Source of the DNA: Candidatus Aadella gelida
GTDB lineage: Bacteria; Omnitrophota; Gorgyraeia; Tantalellales; Tantalellaceae
Assembly: GCA_030765205.1 (NCBI GenBank)
Contig: JAVCDB010000008.1
Coordinates: 1-54,197, forward strand
Direction: 5' to 3'
DNA: 54,197 bases
Shown: piece by piece, positions 25,560 through 35,301 of the stretch
How positions within the stretch are numbered: the stretch's first letter is position 1
Layout: each line of letters opens with the position of its first letter
The notes under the pieces: generated by a model
Database searches by the model: none
What the model was told of the DNA's origin: nothing
The model's input: only the letters and a program-made list of their open reading frames with translations
Program-made: the position numbers and the translations under genes

Positions 25560-26707
25560 ATTTCTTTCTCTAACTTTTTCTTTGTGTTTTCCAAGAAATG
25601 TTTCACAAGTTTGGTTTCCTCCTCAAACTCCAAAAGAAACGCATCGTGTCCGTACTCCGAGCTTATTTCACAATATGTTACATTGATCCCGTTCATTTTA
25701 AGCGCTTTCGATATCTCCTTTGACTGAAACGGCGGATAAAGCCAATCCGAACTGAACGCTATTATCAAAAATCGGGTCTTTACTCCCTTGAAAGTTTGCT
25801 GCAGACTATTATTTTTCTGTATATCAAAATAATCCATCGCTTTCGTAAGATAAAGATACGAATTAGCATCGAACCTTTTAACAAAACTATCACTCCTATA
25901 CCTTAAGTATCCTTCGATTTCGAATTCAGTCGAAAATTCATATCCTAATTTTTCTTTTTTCAGCATACGGCCGAATTTTTTTTCCATGGAATCATTGCTC
26001 ATATACGTTATATGTCCTATCATACGCGCAACCGCCAAACCCGCCGAAGGATGTTCTTTCTCATAATAATCTCCCCCGTTCCACGCCGGGTCAGACATAA
26101 TCGCCTGTCTGCCAACCTCATCAAATGCTATCTGCTGGGCAGAATGCTTGTATGTTGTCGCTATGGGCATACAAGAAAACGTCATTTCGGGGTAAGACAC
26201 TGCCCATTGAAGAGCCTGCAGGCCCCCCATTGACCCCCCGCATACGGCGAGTAGTTTTTCTATTCCTAAATGCTCGACCAGCTCTTTCTGAGCGTCTACC
26301 ATATCTTTGATGGAAACTATCGGGAAACTTAATCCGTAAGGTTTACCTGTAGAAGGATCTATAGAATTCGGCCCGCTTGAACCTTTACATCCTCCCACGA
26401 CATTAGAACATATGACATAATATTTATCGGTATCAAATGCTTTCCCCGGACCGATCATTTCATCCCACCAACCGGGTTTCTTTTCTCCGGGATGGTATCC
26501 CGCAGCATGTGCATCTCCCGATAAGGCATGGCAGACAAGAACGGCATTGGTCTTTTTACTATTGAGCTCACCATAAGCTTCATATGCCAGTTTGAGACCT
26601 TTAAGCTCTATCCCGCTTTCCAGAACAAATTTCTTATCATCAGGAAGATTAAAGTATTTTGTCCCCACTTCCCCTAATCCAGCTTTATCTTTTTTCTTTT
26701 CAACCAT
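25556..26707 (-). CDS. metX: Homoserine O-acetyltransferase
   Basis: MetX acylates homoserine with acetyl-CoA (some enzymes use succinyl-CoA). Family motifs are present: NALSGD-like [29 protein letters not shown], the nucleophile elbow [11 protein letters not shown] (Ser), and YGHDAFLLE with the catalytic His. Length 383 is normal. It lies in a cluster with metW, cysK, metY and an Rrf2 regulator. Confidence 0.95.
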   Translation of the reverse strand: MVEKKKDKAGLGEVGTKYFNLPDDKKFVLESGIELKGLKLAYEAYGELNSKKTNAVLVCHALSGDAHAAGYHPGEKKPGWWDEMIGPGKAFDTDKYYVICSNVVGGCKGSSGPNSIDPSTGKPYGLSFPIVSIKDMVDAQKELVEHLGIEKLLAVCGGSMGGLQALQWAVSYPEMTFSCMPIATTYKHSAQQIAFDEVGRQAIMSDPAWNGGDYYEKEHPSAGLAVARMIGHITYMSNDSMEKKFGRMLKKEKLGYEFSTEFEIEGYLRYRSDSFVKRFDANSYLYLTKAMDYFDIQKNNSLQQTFKGVKTRFLIIAFSSDWLYPPFQSKEISKALKMNGINVTYCEISSEYGHDAFLLEFEEETKLVKHFLENTKKKLEKEI

Positions 26708-26742
26708 ATGCTTCCTTGAAATATTGTCAGTTAACTCATTTA

Positions 26743-27675
26743 TCAGTCCAAATAATCTTCAAAAAGCCATGTACTTAAATATCGTTCTCCTGAATCCGGA
26801 AGTATCGTCACTATAAACTTATCTTTAGACTCTTCTCTTGAAGCTAGAGCTATAGCTGCCGCTACATTGGCCCCACCCGAGATCCCCACCAGTAATCCTT
26901 CTTCCCTAGCAAGTCTGCGGGCATATATTCCGGCATCTTCGTCAGAGACGGTTATTATCTCATCTATTAGTTCTTTTTTCAAGACATTAGGAATAAATCC
27001 TGCGCCTATCCCTTGTATTTTATGAGGCCCGGGATCTCCTCCCGAAAGAACCTGTGAATTTTCGGGTTCAACACCTATTATTTTGATCTCCGATTTTTTT
27101 TCTTTTAAGACTTCCGCGACACCGGTAATCGTCCCGCCTGTACCTATCCCCGCCACAAAAATGTCAACACTCCCGTCTGTATCTTCCCATATCTCTTGCG
27201 CAGTAGTTTCTCTATGTATCCTGGGATTAGCTTCATTCTCGAACTGTTGGGGCATAAAAGAGTTCTTGGTACTTTTCACAAGTTCTTCAGCTTTTTCGAC
27301 CGCTCCCTTCATTCCTTTCTCTCCGGGCGTAAGAACAAGCTCCGCACCTAATATTTTTAAAAGAGCCCTTCTCTCCATGCTCATAGTGTCAGGCATGGTA
27401 AGGATAAGTTTATATCCTTTTGCCGCGCAGACAAAAGCAAGAGCTATCCCCGTATTCCCGCTGGTAGGCTCTATAACAACCGAATCCTTCCGGAGACTCC
27501 CTGTCTTCTCAGCATCCTCTATCATCGCCACACCAATACGGTCCTTAACACTTGCTAACGGATTAAAGAACTCAGCCTTTACAATTATGTTTCCTGGCAA
27601 GCCTTTGCCAACCTTATTAAGACGTATCAAAGGCGTTTTACCCGTTGTTTTTGTTATATCATCGTATATCTTCAT
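26743..27675 (-). CDS. cysK: Cysteine synthase A (O-acetylserine sulfhydrylase)
   Basis: CysK makes cysteine from O-acetylserine and sulfide with PLP. The PLP lysine is K44 in [19 protein letters not shown] binds the amino acid carboxylate, and GTGGTITGV the PLP phosphate. Length 310 is normal. I chose the ATG at 27675 with GGAG upstream; an in-frame ATG at 27717 would add 14 residues encoded by the repeat region. Confidence 0.95.
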   Translation of the reverse strand: MKIYDDITKTTGKTPLIRLNKVGKGLPGNIIVKAEFFNPLASVKDRIGVAMIEDAEKTGSLRKDSVVIEPTSGNTGIALAFVCAAKGYKLILTMPDTMSMERRALLKILGAELVLTPGEKGMKGAVEKAEELVKSTKNSFMPQQFENEANPRIHRETTAQEIWEDTDGSVDIFVAGIGTGGTITGVAEVLKEKKSEIKIIGVEPENSQVLSGGDPGPHKIQGIGAGFIPNVLKKELIDEIITVSDEDAGIYARRLAREEGLLVGISGGANVAAAIALASREESKDKFIVTILPDSGERYLSTWLFEDYLD

Positions 27676-27710
27676 ACTATCTCCTTTTTTCATATAGGTT
27701 ACAGCATATT

Positions 27711-27805
27711 TGACCATTGACTATGGACAATTGACTATTGTCTTTTTAAAATTTTTCGAAGAAAAATTTTGGTCTATGGTCCATTGTCAATAGTCTATAG
27801 TCCAA
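27711..27805. repeat. Inverted heptanucleotide arrays around a perfect hairpin
   Basis: Left arm 27711-27745: TGACCAT, TGACTAT, GGACAAT, TGACTAT, TGTCTTT. Right arm 27771-27805: GGTCTAT, GGTCCAT, TGTCAAT, AGTCTAT, AGTCCAA. The right arm read on the minus strand gives the same NGACNAT consensus, so the arms are inverted. Between them AAAATTTTTC (27748-27757) and GAAAAATTTT (27761-27770) form a perfect 10-bp stem. The whole lies between the metY stop and the cysK start. Confidence 0.8.
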
Positions 27806-27821
27806 CATCTCTTCTGTCTCC

Positions 27822-29135
<1,314 letters not shown>

Positions 29136-29161
29136 TTATTACTGCCAAGCTACGAAAAATC

Positions 29162-29596
29162 CTATATCGTATAGCTTAACCCTTTCTCATTGACCTTTTC
29201 CTTAACAGAAAGTAAAAGATCCTTTATTTTTATATCTTTGAACTCTTGTGAAATTTTTTCTTCCATATCCATATTTATATCTTCGATTATTTCATCAATG
29301 ACTTTCCTTCTTGTTTCCGTATTAAGTGGCATGATATCAAGTTTTTTCCCCGACATGTATAGTATGTCCAGCAAAGTACTTTCAGAGACATCAGCCAGCA
29401 ACCGGTATCCCCCATTAGGCCCTCTTTTACTCGTCAATATCCCCTTATTTTTGAGCAGCAATAGTACCTGCTCAAGCACTTTTTCGGATATATTCAATCT
29501 CCCGGATATTTCTTTTATAGAAAAAGAATCTCTCTTCCCGAAAGAAAAAAATAGCACAATTTTGAGTATGTAATATCCCGTCTTACCAATAAGCAT
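29162..29596 (-). CDS. Rrf2 family transcriptional regulator without Fe-S cysteines
   Basis: The 144-residue protein has the Rrf2 winged helix: SIKEISGRLNISEKVLEQVL and SKRGPNGGYRLL. No cysteine occurs in the whole sequence, so it cannot bind the IscR or NsrR type cluster. It therefore resembles CymR, the Rrf2 repressor of cysteine metabolism, and it heads the metY-cysK-metX-metW block. A strong promoter with a direct repeat lies directly upstream, suggesting self-regulation. Confidence 0.88.
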   Translation of the reverse strand: MLIGKTGYYILKIVLFFSFGKRDSFSIKEISGRLNISEKVLEQVLLLLKNKGILTSKRGPNGGYRLLADVSESTLLDILYMSGKKLDIMPLNTETRRKVIDEIIEDINMDMEEKISQEFKDIKIKDLLLSVKEKVNEKGLSYTI

Positions 29597-29611
29597 AATT
29601 CTCCTTTTTCT

Positions 29612-29655
29612 CTATAGACAATGTGTAGAATACTATGTGCAATGTATTTTGTCAA
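29612..29655 (-). promoter_or_regulatory. Promoter and direct-repeat operator of the Rrf2-met-cys cluster
   Basis: Minus strand: TTGACA (29650-29655), 17-bp spacer, TATTCT (29627-29632). ACATTGnnnATAG occurs twice, at 29633-29645 and 29612-29624, exactly 21 bp apart, covering the spacer and the start region. Two half-sites two helical turns apart fit an operator for the Rrf2 dimer. An inverted GGGAAC(t)GTTCCC hairpin lies just upstream. Confidence 0.65.
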
Positions 29656-29734
29656 TAAAAAACAGGGAACAGTTCCCATTTAATAAAAGGCAACTATCCC
29701 CTACTTTGGCTTTACAAACTTTCTTAAACTATTC

Positions 29735-30745
29735 TTATTGAGTCCAATATTCCCTGTCATTTAACCCGGAAACTCTTAAGGGTTCTATCTTTTTATTGGT
29801 GCCCACAACATACCCGGTTCCATAAAAGTTTCGGATCCAATAAACGGCTTCTTTCCAAAAATAATATGTTACATATTCCCAGAAAGGTGGAGATATTTTT
29901 CTTACTTCATATGTAACATAATCATTGTTCACCATAACTCGCACATAATGCAGAAATCCCCCGTCTTTTTCAGGGATCTCTATAAGCATTCCCCCTCCTC
30001 CGGTAACAATATGTTCTACCCCATCAAATGTTTCCGCTTTGAACATATGTTTGTGACCGGAAAAAGCCATATCAACTTTATATTGTCCGCAAAGCTTCCT
30101 AAATCTATACGCCCATGGACTGTTATCCATATTATACCATTCCTGCTGATATGGATCATAAGGCGGCTTATGCATAGTCACAAAGATGTGATCATATTCC
30201 TGACCCTCAACAAGTTTTTCTTCAAACCAAGAAAACTGTTCTTCGGAAAGATTCCCTTCTTCGTTATCCAAAACTATGAAAAAAGAATTCCTGTTCACAA
30301 AAGTAAATTCTTTTTCTCCAAGAAATTCCTGAAAAAGTTCCCTGTCATCATGATTCCCTATCGCAGAAACCACAGGATACTTTATAAGGTCTAAGATCTT
30401 CTCGTAATCCTTAAAATGCCGTCTGGCCCCATTAAGAGTAACATCCCCGACATTCATAGCAAAATCTATCGGGATCTTACGAAATCTATCTTCGCGGTTC
30501 ATGTGCCAGATCTCTTTTAATGTCGCAGCATCATTGAATATCAAACCCGAGTGATTATCTCCAAACACTATGAATGAAAAATATGAGCCCTCATTTTTCC
30601 CTAGTTCCTTTATTACCTCGGAATTCTTTTCCGTTTTTTCAGGACGTGGAGTTATCCAGAACCTCACTATCGGAAGAAAAGAATACAAGAACATCACAAC
30701 GAATGTCCATACTATTACTTTTTTATAATTGATCCTTTGTAACAT
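29735..30745 (-). CDS. Membrane-anchored metallophosphoesterase
   Basis: The 336-residue protein starts with one membrane helix (residues 8-28). The calcineurin-like metallophosphoesterase motifs follow: VFGDNHSG (D-x-H), NVGDVT (GD), IGNHDD (GNHD), VTMHKPP, and FSGHKHMF (GHxH). These ligate two metal ions. The location is probably extracytoplasmic. Substrate unknown. Confidence 0.9.
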   Translation of the reverse strand: MLQRINYKKVIVWTFVVMFLYSFLPIVRFWITPRPEKTEKNSEVIKELGKNEGSYFSFIVFGDNHSGLIFNDAATLKEIWHMNREDRFRKIPIDFAMNVGDVTLNGARRHFKDYEKILDLIKYPVVSAIGNHDDRELFQEFLGEKEFTFVNRNSFFIVLDNEEGNLSEEQFSWFEEKLVEGQEYDHIFVTMHKPPYDPYQQEWYNMDNSPWAYRFRKLCGQYKVDMAFSGHKHMFKAETFDGVEHIVTGGGGMLIEIPEKDGGFLHYVRVMVNNDYVTYEVRKISPPFWEYVTYYFWKEAVYWIRNFYGTGYVVGTNKKIEPLRVSGLNDREYWTQ

Positions 30746-30780
30746 TTTTCCTCTCTTTTGCTGCTGCGGGATGACCCGTA

Positions 30781-31257
30781 TCAGCGCGTTATCTCTGTAA
30801 TTTCATACTCCAATATCCCCGCCGGCACCTTAGCGTTTACAACGTCTCCCAACTTGTGTCCCAGCAGAGCTTTTCCTACGGGAGAAGTAGCTGAGATCTT
30901 GTCCTCCTCAAAATCAGCCTCTTCCTCGGCAACAAGTACGTAGCAACATACCTCGCCGCTCGCCTTATCCTTAACCGTCACTGTAGCGCCAAGAAGAGCT
31001 TCATCTTTTGGCATAGATTCCTCATCAATTATACGCGCTCTCATAAGCGTATCTTCTATCTGTGAGATCTTTTTCTCAAGCATAACCTGCGCCTCTTTTG
31101 CGGCATCGTATTCAGCGTTCTCACTAAGATCTCCGTGAGCCCGGGCTTCAGCTAAAGCTTTAGCTATCTCTCTTCTTCTGGGACCTTTCAAAACTTCTAG
31201 GTCTTCGCACATCTTGTCTCTACCCTTACGTGTAAGATTTATATAATCACTAGCCAT
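30781..31257 (-). CDS. greA: Transcription elongation factor GreA
   Basis: GreA helps RNA polymerase cut backtracked transcripts. The coiled coil (ALAEARAHGDLSENAEYDAA) carries the conserved acidic tip D-x-SENAEY, and the C-terminal domain ends GKALLGHKLGD...EYEITEI. Length 158 is normal. CAGGAGG precedes the ATG. Confidence 0.96.
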   Translation of the reverse strand: MASDYINLTRKGRDKMCEDLEVLKGPRRREIAKALAEARAHGDLSENAEYDAAKEAQVMLEKKISQIEDTLMRARIIDEESMPKDEALLGATVTVKDKASGEVCCYVLVAEEEADFEEDKISATSPVGKALLGHKLGDVVNAKVPAGILEYEITEITR

Positions 31258-31277
31258 TTTTTCCTCCTGTTGGATAG

Positions 31278-31306
31278 ATTATACGGAAATACATCCCTAT
31301 TTACAA
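31278..31306 (-). promoter_or_regulatory. Promoter of greA
   Basis: Minus strand: TTGTAA (31301-31306), 17-bp spacer, perfect TATAAT (31278-31283), 20 bp upstream of the ATG. Confidence 0.65.
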
Positions 31307-31413
31307 ATAGAATTTACTATTCCCATCAAAACTATTTATTAAAATATTCCTTTTGTTAAATATTAAATAGCTAGCTCCCATATCTTGCTTTCCGTAGTTT
31401 TACGAGTAAACTT

Positions 31414-31431
31414 ACTAATAGCACTATTAGT
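31414..31431. promoter_or_regulatory. Short perfect dyad upstream of the riboswitch
   Basis: ACTAATAG (31414-31421) and CTATTAGT (31424-31431) are exact inverted repeats with a 2-bp centre, shortly before the riboswitch. This could be an operator; no -10/-35 pair is certain here. Confidence 0.35.
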
Positions 31432-31454
31432 TCTTTAAAAGTCTCATTTGATCG

Positions 31455-31588
31455 ATAAGGGCAAACTATTTGGAGCCGCGCATTGTGCTCCTCTTTGCTA
31501 TTAAGCAAAGCGAAAGAATAGGGCCGCAAAGTCTTGAGCCTACCTCCCGCCTATAAAGGGACATGGTTGTCGGACTGCCGAAATTAGA
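31455..31588 (+). ncRNA. c-di-GMP-I (GEMM) riboswitch with insertion in the tetraloop arm
   Basis: The conserved GEMM blocks appear in order: AAGGGCAAAC (31458-31467), CGAAAG (31511-31516), AATAGGG then CGCAAAG (31517-31531), GAGCCTA (31535-31541), and ATGGTTGTCGGACTGCCGA (31563-31581). CTATT (31466-31470) pairs with AATAG (31517-31521). A 40-nt insert (31471-31510) with two hairpins (GGAGC/GCTCC and CTTTGC/GCAAAG) sits just before the GAAA loop. Downstream, GTAAA/TTTAC and TTTTT (591-613 of this block) could form a weak terminator. It precedes the GH113 gene by 77 bp. Confidence 0.85.
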
Positions 31589-31665
31589 GTGTAAAGGTAT
31601 TATTTTACTTTTTATCACCCTATTTGCAATAGCTTGCCTGGAAGTTCTTCTAATAGGGAGATAAA

Positions 31666-32757
31666 ATGACTTTTACCATAAGACATAATACTACTAGAAT
31701 ACTGCGTTCCCTCATAATCACTATATTCCTTTTCAATTTTATTCTTACGCCCTCTTTCGTTTATCCGGAGGTAGCCTTTATTGCTCCGCAAAAAGGAATG
31801 TGCTATATAACCTGGGATCGGAACAGGTTCGCTTCGCAGTACTCCGATGAATCTTTAAAAAAACTTTCTACAATGGGAGTGGAATACATTTCAATCTGCC
31901 TCACCCATTATCAGGAAAAACATAATTCCACCAAGATAAAGTCTACCAGCAGAACTCCAAGCAGAAAAAGCCTTAAGCATGTCATAAAGAAAACGCATGA
32001 CCTTGGCATGAGCACGATGCTAAAGCCTCATATTGACCTCATAAGTAAAGGTGAGGGCACCTATTGGAGAGCCGATATTGGTTTTGCGTCCGAGCGAGAC
32101 TGGCAGAAATGGTTCGCAGAATACGAAAAATTTATCATTTCTTACGCGCGTATAGCTGAGAAAATGGATGTCGAGATATTTTGCATCGGAACCGAACTTT
32201 CTTTTGCTTCTCAAAGAACGTCAGATTGGAAAAACATCATTTCAGAGATAAGAAAAGTGTATTCAGGGAAGCTGGTATATGCAGCTAACTGGGACAACTT
32301 TAAGAATATAGAATTTTGGGACGAACTCGATTATGTCGGAATAGACGCTTATTTCCCTCTGACCTATACTACTAGACCTACTCTTGAAGACCTAAAGGGC
32401 GGCTGGACAAAGTGGAAGAACGAGATAGAAGCGTGGCACTCAAAAATAAACATACCTGTACTCTTTACAGAGATCGGATATGCCAGCACTGCAGGTGCTC
32501 CTTATTCTCCCTGGAAAGGAGGCTCTTTCGGAAACGCGGACATAAGCATCCAGGCATTATGTTACAAAGCATTTTTTGATACAATATGGAATGAACCATG
32601 GTTTGCCGGTGTCTACTGGTGGAAGTGGGATACAAACGTCCGCGCAGGCGGAGTTTACAATCGTCAGTTCACCCCTCAAAATAAACCCGCACAGAAAATA
32701 ATCGAAGCTAATTATAAAGGACTAACAGGAAACAGAGTTTATGCAATGGCTAAATAA
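31666..32757 (+). CDS. Secreted glycoside hydrolase, GH113-like
   Basis: The 363-residue protein has an N-terminal signal peptide (about 30 residues) and a TIM barrel with the GH113 pattern: KGMCYITWDRNRF, MLKPHIDL, FCIGTELSFA (acid/base Glu), WDELDYVGIDAYFPL, and VLFTEIGY (nucleophile Glu). GH113 enzymes are mostly beta-mannanases. GGGAGATAAA precedes the ATG. The riboswitch upstream indicates expression control by c-di-GMP, as is common for matrix or surface polysaccharide genes. Confidence 0.88.
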   Translation: MTFTIRHNTTRILRSLIITIFLFNFILTPSFVYPEVAFIAPQKGMCYITWDRNRFASQYSDESLKKLSTMGVEYISICLTHYQEKHNSTKIKSTSRTPSRKSLKHVIKKTHDLGMSTMLKPHIDLISKGEGTYWRADIGFASERDWQKWFAEYEKFIISYARIAEKMDVEIFCIGTELSFASQRTSDWKNIISEIRKVYSGKLVYAANWDNFKNIEFWDELDYVGIDAYFPLTYTTRPTLEDLKGGWTKWKNEIEAWHSKINIPVLFTEIGYASTAGAPYSPWKGGSFGNADISIQALCYKAFFDTIWNEPWFAGVYWWKWDTNVRAGGVYNRQFTPQNKPAQKIIEANYKGLTGNRVYAMAK

Positions 32758-32759
32758 AT

Positions 32760-32822
32760 CCCTCTACTTTCTAGTTTCTACCCTCTGACTTTCGACCTTC
32801 AGACTTTCTGACCTTTAGACTG
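32760..32822. repeat. Heptanucleotide array between convergent genes
   Basis: Pyrimidine-rich units CCCTCTA, CTTTCTA, GTTTCTA, CCCTCTG, then ACTTTCG and ACCTTCA with a phase slip to 8 bp near 32802. The array fills the 66-bp gap between the GH113 stop and the BamE-like stop. Confidence 0.7.
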
Positions 32823-32823
32823 C

Positions 32824-33267
32824 TCACAAATCCTGATGCTCATTCTCCGATAGGTCTTCCCGGGAAATCAGTTTTCCGTCGTTATCAAATACCAGGTATA
32901 TTTTATCTTTTGTAGAAAAAGATTCGGCTGCAGGTTTATATACCCACCTTTGTCCCTCTTTTTCTTCAAGCTTTATAACCGGCGCGCCGTATTTTTTACG
33001 CACTTCTTCAGACGTCTCGCCTTTTACAAGTTTTTCGGAATCCACGCCTTTCTTAATTTTAAGATAGTTTTCAGTTTCTATATTAAGTTCCCTGACCATG
33101 TAGTCCCGGCTCTCACTGATCTCTATCATGTTCTTCAATCCGCCTTTCACTCTTTTGTACTTAACCTTATCTTTTCCTTTTGTTTCGGCATAAGAAGAAA
33201 GTGCGGCGCTTCCCATGATCAAGATCACGGCAAATATCAATAGTTTTCTGCCTCTTGTTCTCTTCAT
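32824..33267 (-). CDS. BamE/SmpA-like periplasmic protein
   Basis: A 147-residue protein with an N-terminal signal sequence (LLIFAVILIMGSAALSSYA). The C-terminal part follows the SmpA/OmlA pattern: KLVKGETSEEVRKKYGAPV, GQRWVYKP, and KIYLVFDNDGKLIS. BamE-type domains support outer-membrane assembly, but the lipobox Cys expected for BamE is not seen. I chose the ATG at 33267; an in-frame ATG at 33333 would overlap the phoH gene. Confidence 0.7.
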   Translation of the reverse strand: MKRTRGRKLLIFAVILIMGSAALSSYAETKGKDKVKYKRVKGGLKNMIEISESRDYMVRELNIETENYLKIKKGVDSEKLVKGETSEEVRKKYGAPVIKLEEKEGQRWVYKPAAESFSTKDKIYLVFDNDGKLISREDLSENEHQDL

Positions 33268-33289
33268 AATTTTTAAGTCTCTTCCGGGT

Positions 33290-34606
33290 CTAAAGAAGTT
33301 CCGCTGCCAAAGATGCCAAAGGACTTCTTTCACTTCTGGCTAAAGTCATATGTCCGAATGCCTTTTGCCCTTTCATTTTCTCGACGCAATACGTAAGCCC
33401 GTTACTCGAAGAATCAAGATACGGATTATCTATCTGATAAGGATCTCCGGTAAGAACCATTTTTGTATGATTACCCGCGCGGCTTATAACTGTTTTTACT
33501 TCATGAGGAGTCATATTTTGCGCCTCATCAATGATTATGAACCGGTTCGGTATGCTCCGCCCCCTCATAAAGGTCATGGCTTCCAGTTCAATAATCTTTT
33601 CTTTCATATATTTTTCTATACGGCTCTTTACCTTTCCGTCCTTATCTTTACTTTCCGCGTTGAATATATATTCCAGATTATCGAATATCGGCCCCATCCA
33701 ACTCTCAAGTTTTTCCTCTTTTGTCCCGGGAAGATAACCTATATCTCTCCCTAGAGGCATTACGGGTCTAGAAATAAGCATGCCTCCGTATGAGTTGTCC
33801 CGGACAACCTTCTGGAGCCCCGAGGCAATAGCTAGCAATGTCTTCCCCGTACCTGCCGGACCGACTAAAGTAACCAGACTAATATCATCATTAAGCAAAA
33901 GTTCCATAGCCATCGCTTGTTCCTTATTCTTTGGACGTATAGACATTACGTGAGTTTTGTTGAATATAAGAGGCATGAGTATATCAAAATCCTTTTTATA
34001 CCTCCCTATTGCGGTGTGTTTTGGGTCGTTCTTATCTGTCAGCAAAGCGAATTCATTGGGGAAGAACTTTTCTGCCTCAAGCTTGAGTTCCTTGGTCGAA
34101 TAGAACTGATCAATAGTTGCTCTGTCAGTCTCAACAGTATGCCATCCTCCGTAAAGCCTTTCTAGATCGACTTTTTGTTTTTCAAAATCTACACTCACGA
34201 TTCCGACAGCATCTGCTTTAATTCTCGCGTTTATGTCTTTAGATACAAAAATTACCTGCTCGCCCTTTTCCTTGCAATCATACGCGGCCAGAAGAATTCT
34301 ATTGTCTATCAAATTTTCCGATAGTCCTAGCTTCGCAGACCTTTTCTTGTCTACCCATACAACTATTCTCAAGAGTCCTCCGTTATCTAAAGAATACCCT
34401 TCTCCAGGCTTGCCTTTTTCCCGCATCTCGTCGAGCATCCTGATGGCTACCCGGGCATTCCTGCCGTTCTCATCGTGGTTTCTCTTGAATCTATCCAATT
34501 CTTCCAAGACCTCTATAGGCAAAAGAACTATATTGTCCTCAAAAGATATAAGCGAATTAGGATTATGCAAAATAACGTTAGTATCCAATACAAATGTTTT
34601 TCTCAA
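33290..34606 (-). CDS. PIN-PhoH family ATPase (YlaK type)
   Basis: The N-terminal PIN domain (FVLDTNVILHNPN; LPIEVLEELD) is joined to a PhoH-type ATPase domain with Walker A GPAGTGKTLLA and IIDEAQNMT. Length 438 is typical of the PIN-PhoH fusion, thought to be an RNA helicase with RNase activity. The start is a TTG at 34606 with GGAGG at a good distance. Confidence 0.92.
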   Translation of the reverse strand: MRKTFVLDTNVILHNPNSLISFEDNIVLLPIEVLEELDRFKRNHDENGRNARVAIRMLDEMREKGKPGEGYSLDNGGLLRIVVWVDKKRSAKLGLSENLIDNRILLAAYDCKEKGEQVIFVSKDINARIKADAVGIVSVDFEKQKVDLERLYGGWHTVETDRATIDQFYSTKELKLEAEKFFPNEFALLTDKNDPKHTAIGRYKKDFDILMPLIFNKTHVMSIRPKNKEQAMAMELLLNDDISLVTLVGPAGTGKTLLAIASGLQKVVRDNSYGGMLISRPVMPLGRDIGYLPGTKEEKLESWMGPIFDNLEYIFNAESKDKDGKVKSRIEKYMKEKIIELEAMTFMRGRSIPNRFIIIDEAQNMTPHEVKTVISRAGNHTKMVLTGDPYQIDNPYLDSSSNGLTYCVEKMKGQKAFGHMTLARSERSPLASLAAELL

Positions 34607-34644
34607 GTCTTCCTCCTCTCTTTAAGTGGATCACCTGCCGCGTC

Positions 34645-35118
34645 TTATAATTTTTTAACCAAGCTAGCCGTACGCACGCCAAGCTCACGGCACTGCTTTT
34701 CTGCCCTAGCATCAGGCGCACCTATACTAACTGCCCCATAGTGATCTCCAGTATAACTACCCTGCACTACCATGCCGTGAATAAGCATCGCATTAAGTAT
34801 ATCGTTGATAGTCGTCTCGTTTCCCCCACCTATATTTGCGGCTGAAGAAAACGCCGCACCTACCTTACCTGAAAGTTTACCATGGAAACTTACTGAATCG
34901 TCAAAAAATTTCTTTATCTCAGCTGCCATTGAACCGTAATATGTAGGAGACCCAATTGCTATGGCATCATATTTGAGCGCCGCTTCGGGAAGGAAGTCCT
35001 TTATGTCGAACATCTCGACCTTTATATCCCCTTCCTTCTGCGCCCCTTCGGCTATTATTTCGGCCATCTTTTTGGTGTTACCTCCACGCGAATAATATAC
35101 AACAGCCATATTTTTCAT
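34645..35118 (-). CDS. Flavodoxin/WrbA-like NAD(P)H oxidoreductase family protein
   Basis: The 157-residue protein has the FMN-binding flavodoxin fold: VVYYSRGGNTKKMAE (phosphate loop), IGSPTYYGSMAAEIK, and GAAFSSAANIGGGNETT. This is the WrbA-type short family; electron-transfer or quinone reduction is likely but the substrate is not clear. GGAGGGTTAG precedes the ATG. Confidence 0.9.
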   Translation of the reverse strand: MKNMAVVYYSRGGNTKKMAEIIAEGAQKEGDIKVEMFDIKDFLPEAALKYDAIAIGSPTYYGSMAAEIKKFFDDSVSFHGKLSGKVGAAFSSAANIGGGNETTINDILNAMLIHGMVVQGSYTGDHYGAVSIGAPDARAEKQCRELGVRTASLVKKL

Positions 35119-35133
35119 CTAACCCTCCTTTTT

Positions 35134-35301
35134 CGTGATTCGTGATTCGTGACTCGTGATTCGTGACTCGTCTCTCGTCCATCTTCTTTCTTCCTTCTAA
35201 CCTCTACCCTCTAACCTCTACCCTCTACCTTCTATCTTCTAACTTCTCGCATCGGTCATTCTCTGTCTATAGTCAATGGTCAATAGTCTATAGTCTTCTC
35301 T
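35134..35301. repeat. Heptanucleotide array, 24 units in one register
   Basis: Twenty-four 7-bp units follow each other with no phase break for 168 bp. Units: CGTGATT and CGTGACT (35134-35168), CGTCTCT to CTTCCTT (35169-35196), CTAACCT, CTACCCT, CTACCTT, CTATCTT (35197-35245), and CTATAGT, CAATGGT, CAATAGT (35267-35294). The array fills the gap between the M48 stop codon (35301-35303) and the ribosome binding site of the flavodoxin gene. Confidence 0.92.

Noticed and set aside
27676..27717. 14-residue N-terminal extension of CysK
   Set aside because: The shorter start has a good ribosome binding site and matches family length; the extension is derived from the repeat flank.
35134..35301. CRISPR array
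   Set aside because: Units are 7 bp without spacers and degenerate. No cas gene is present in the window.
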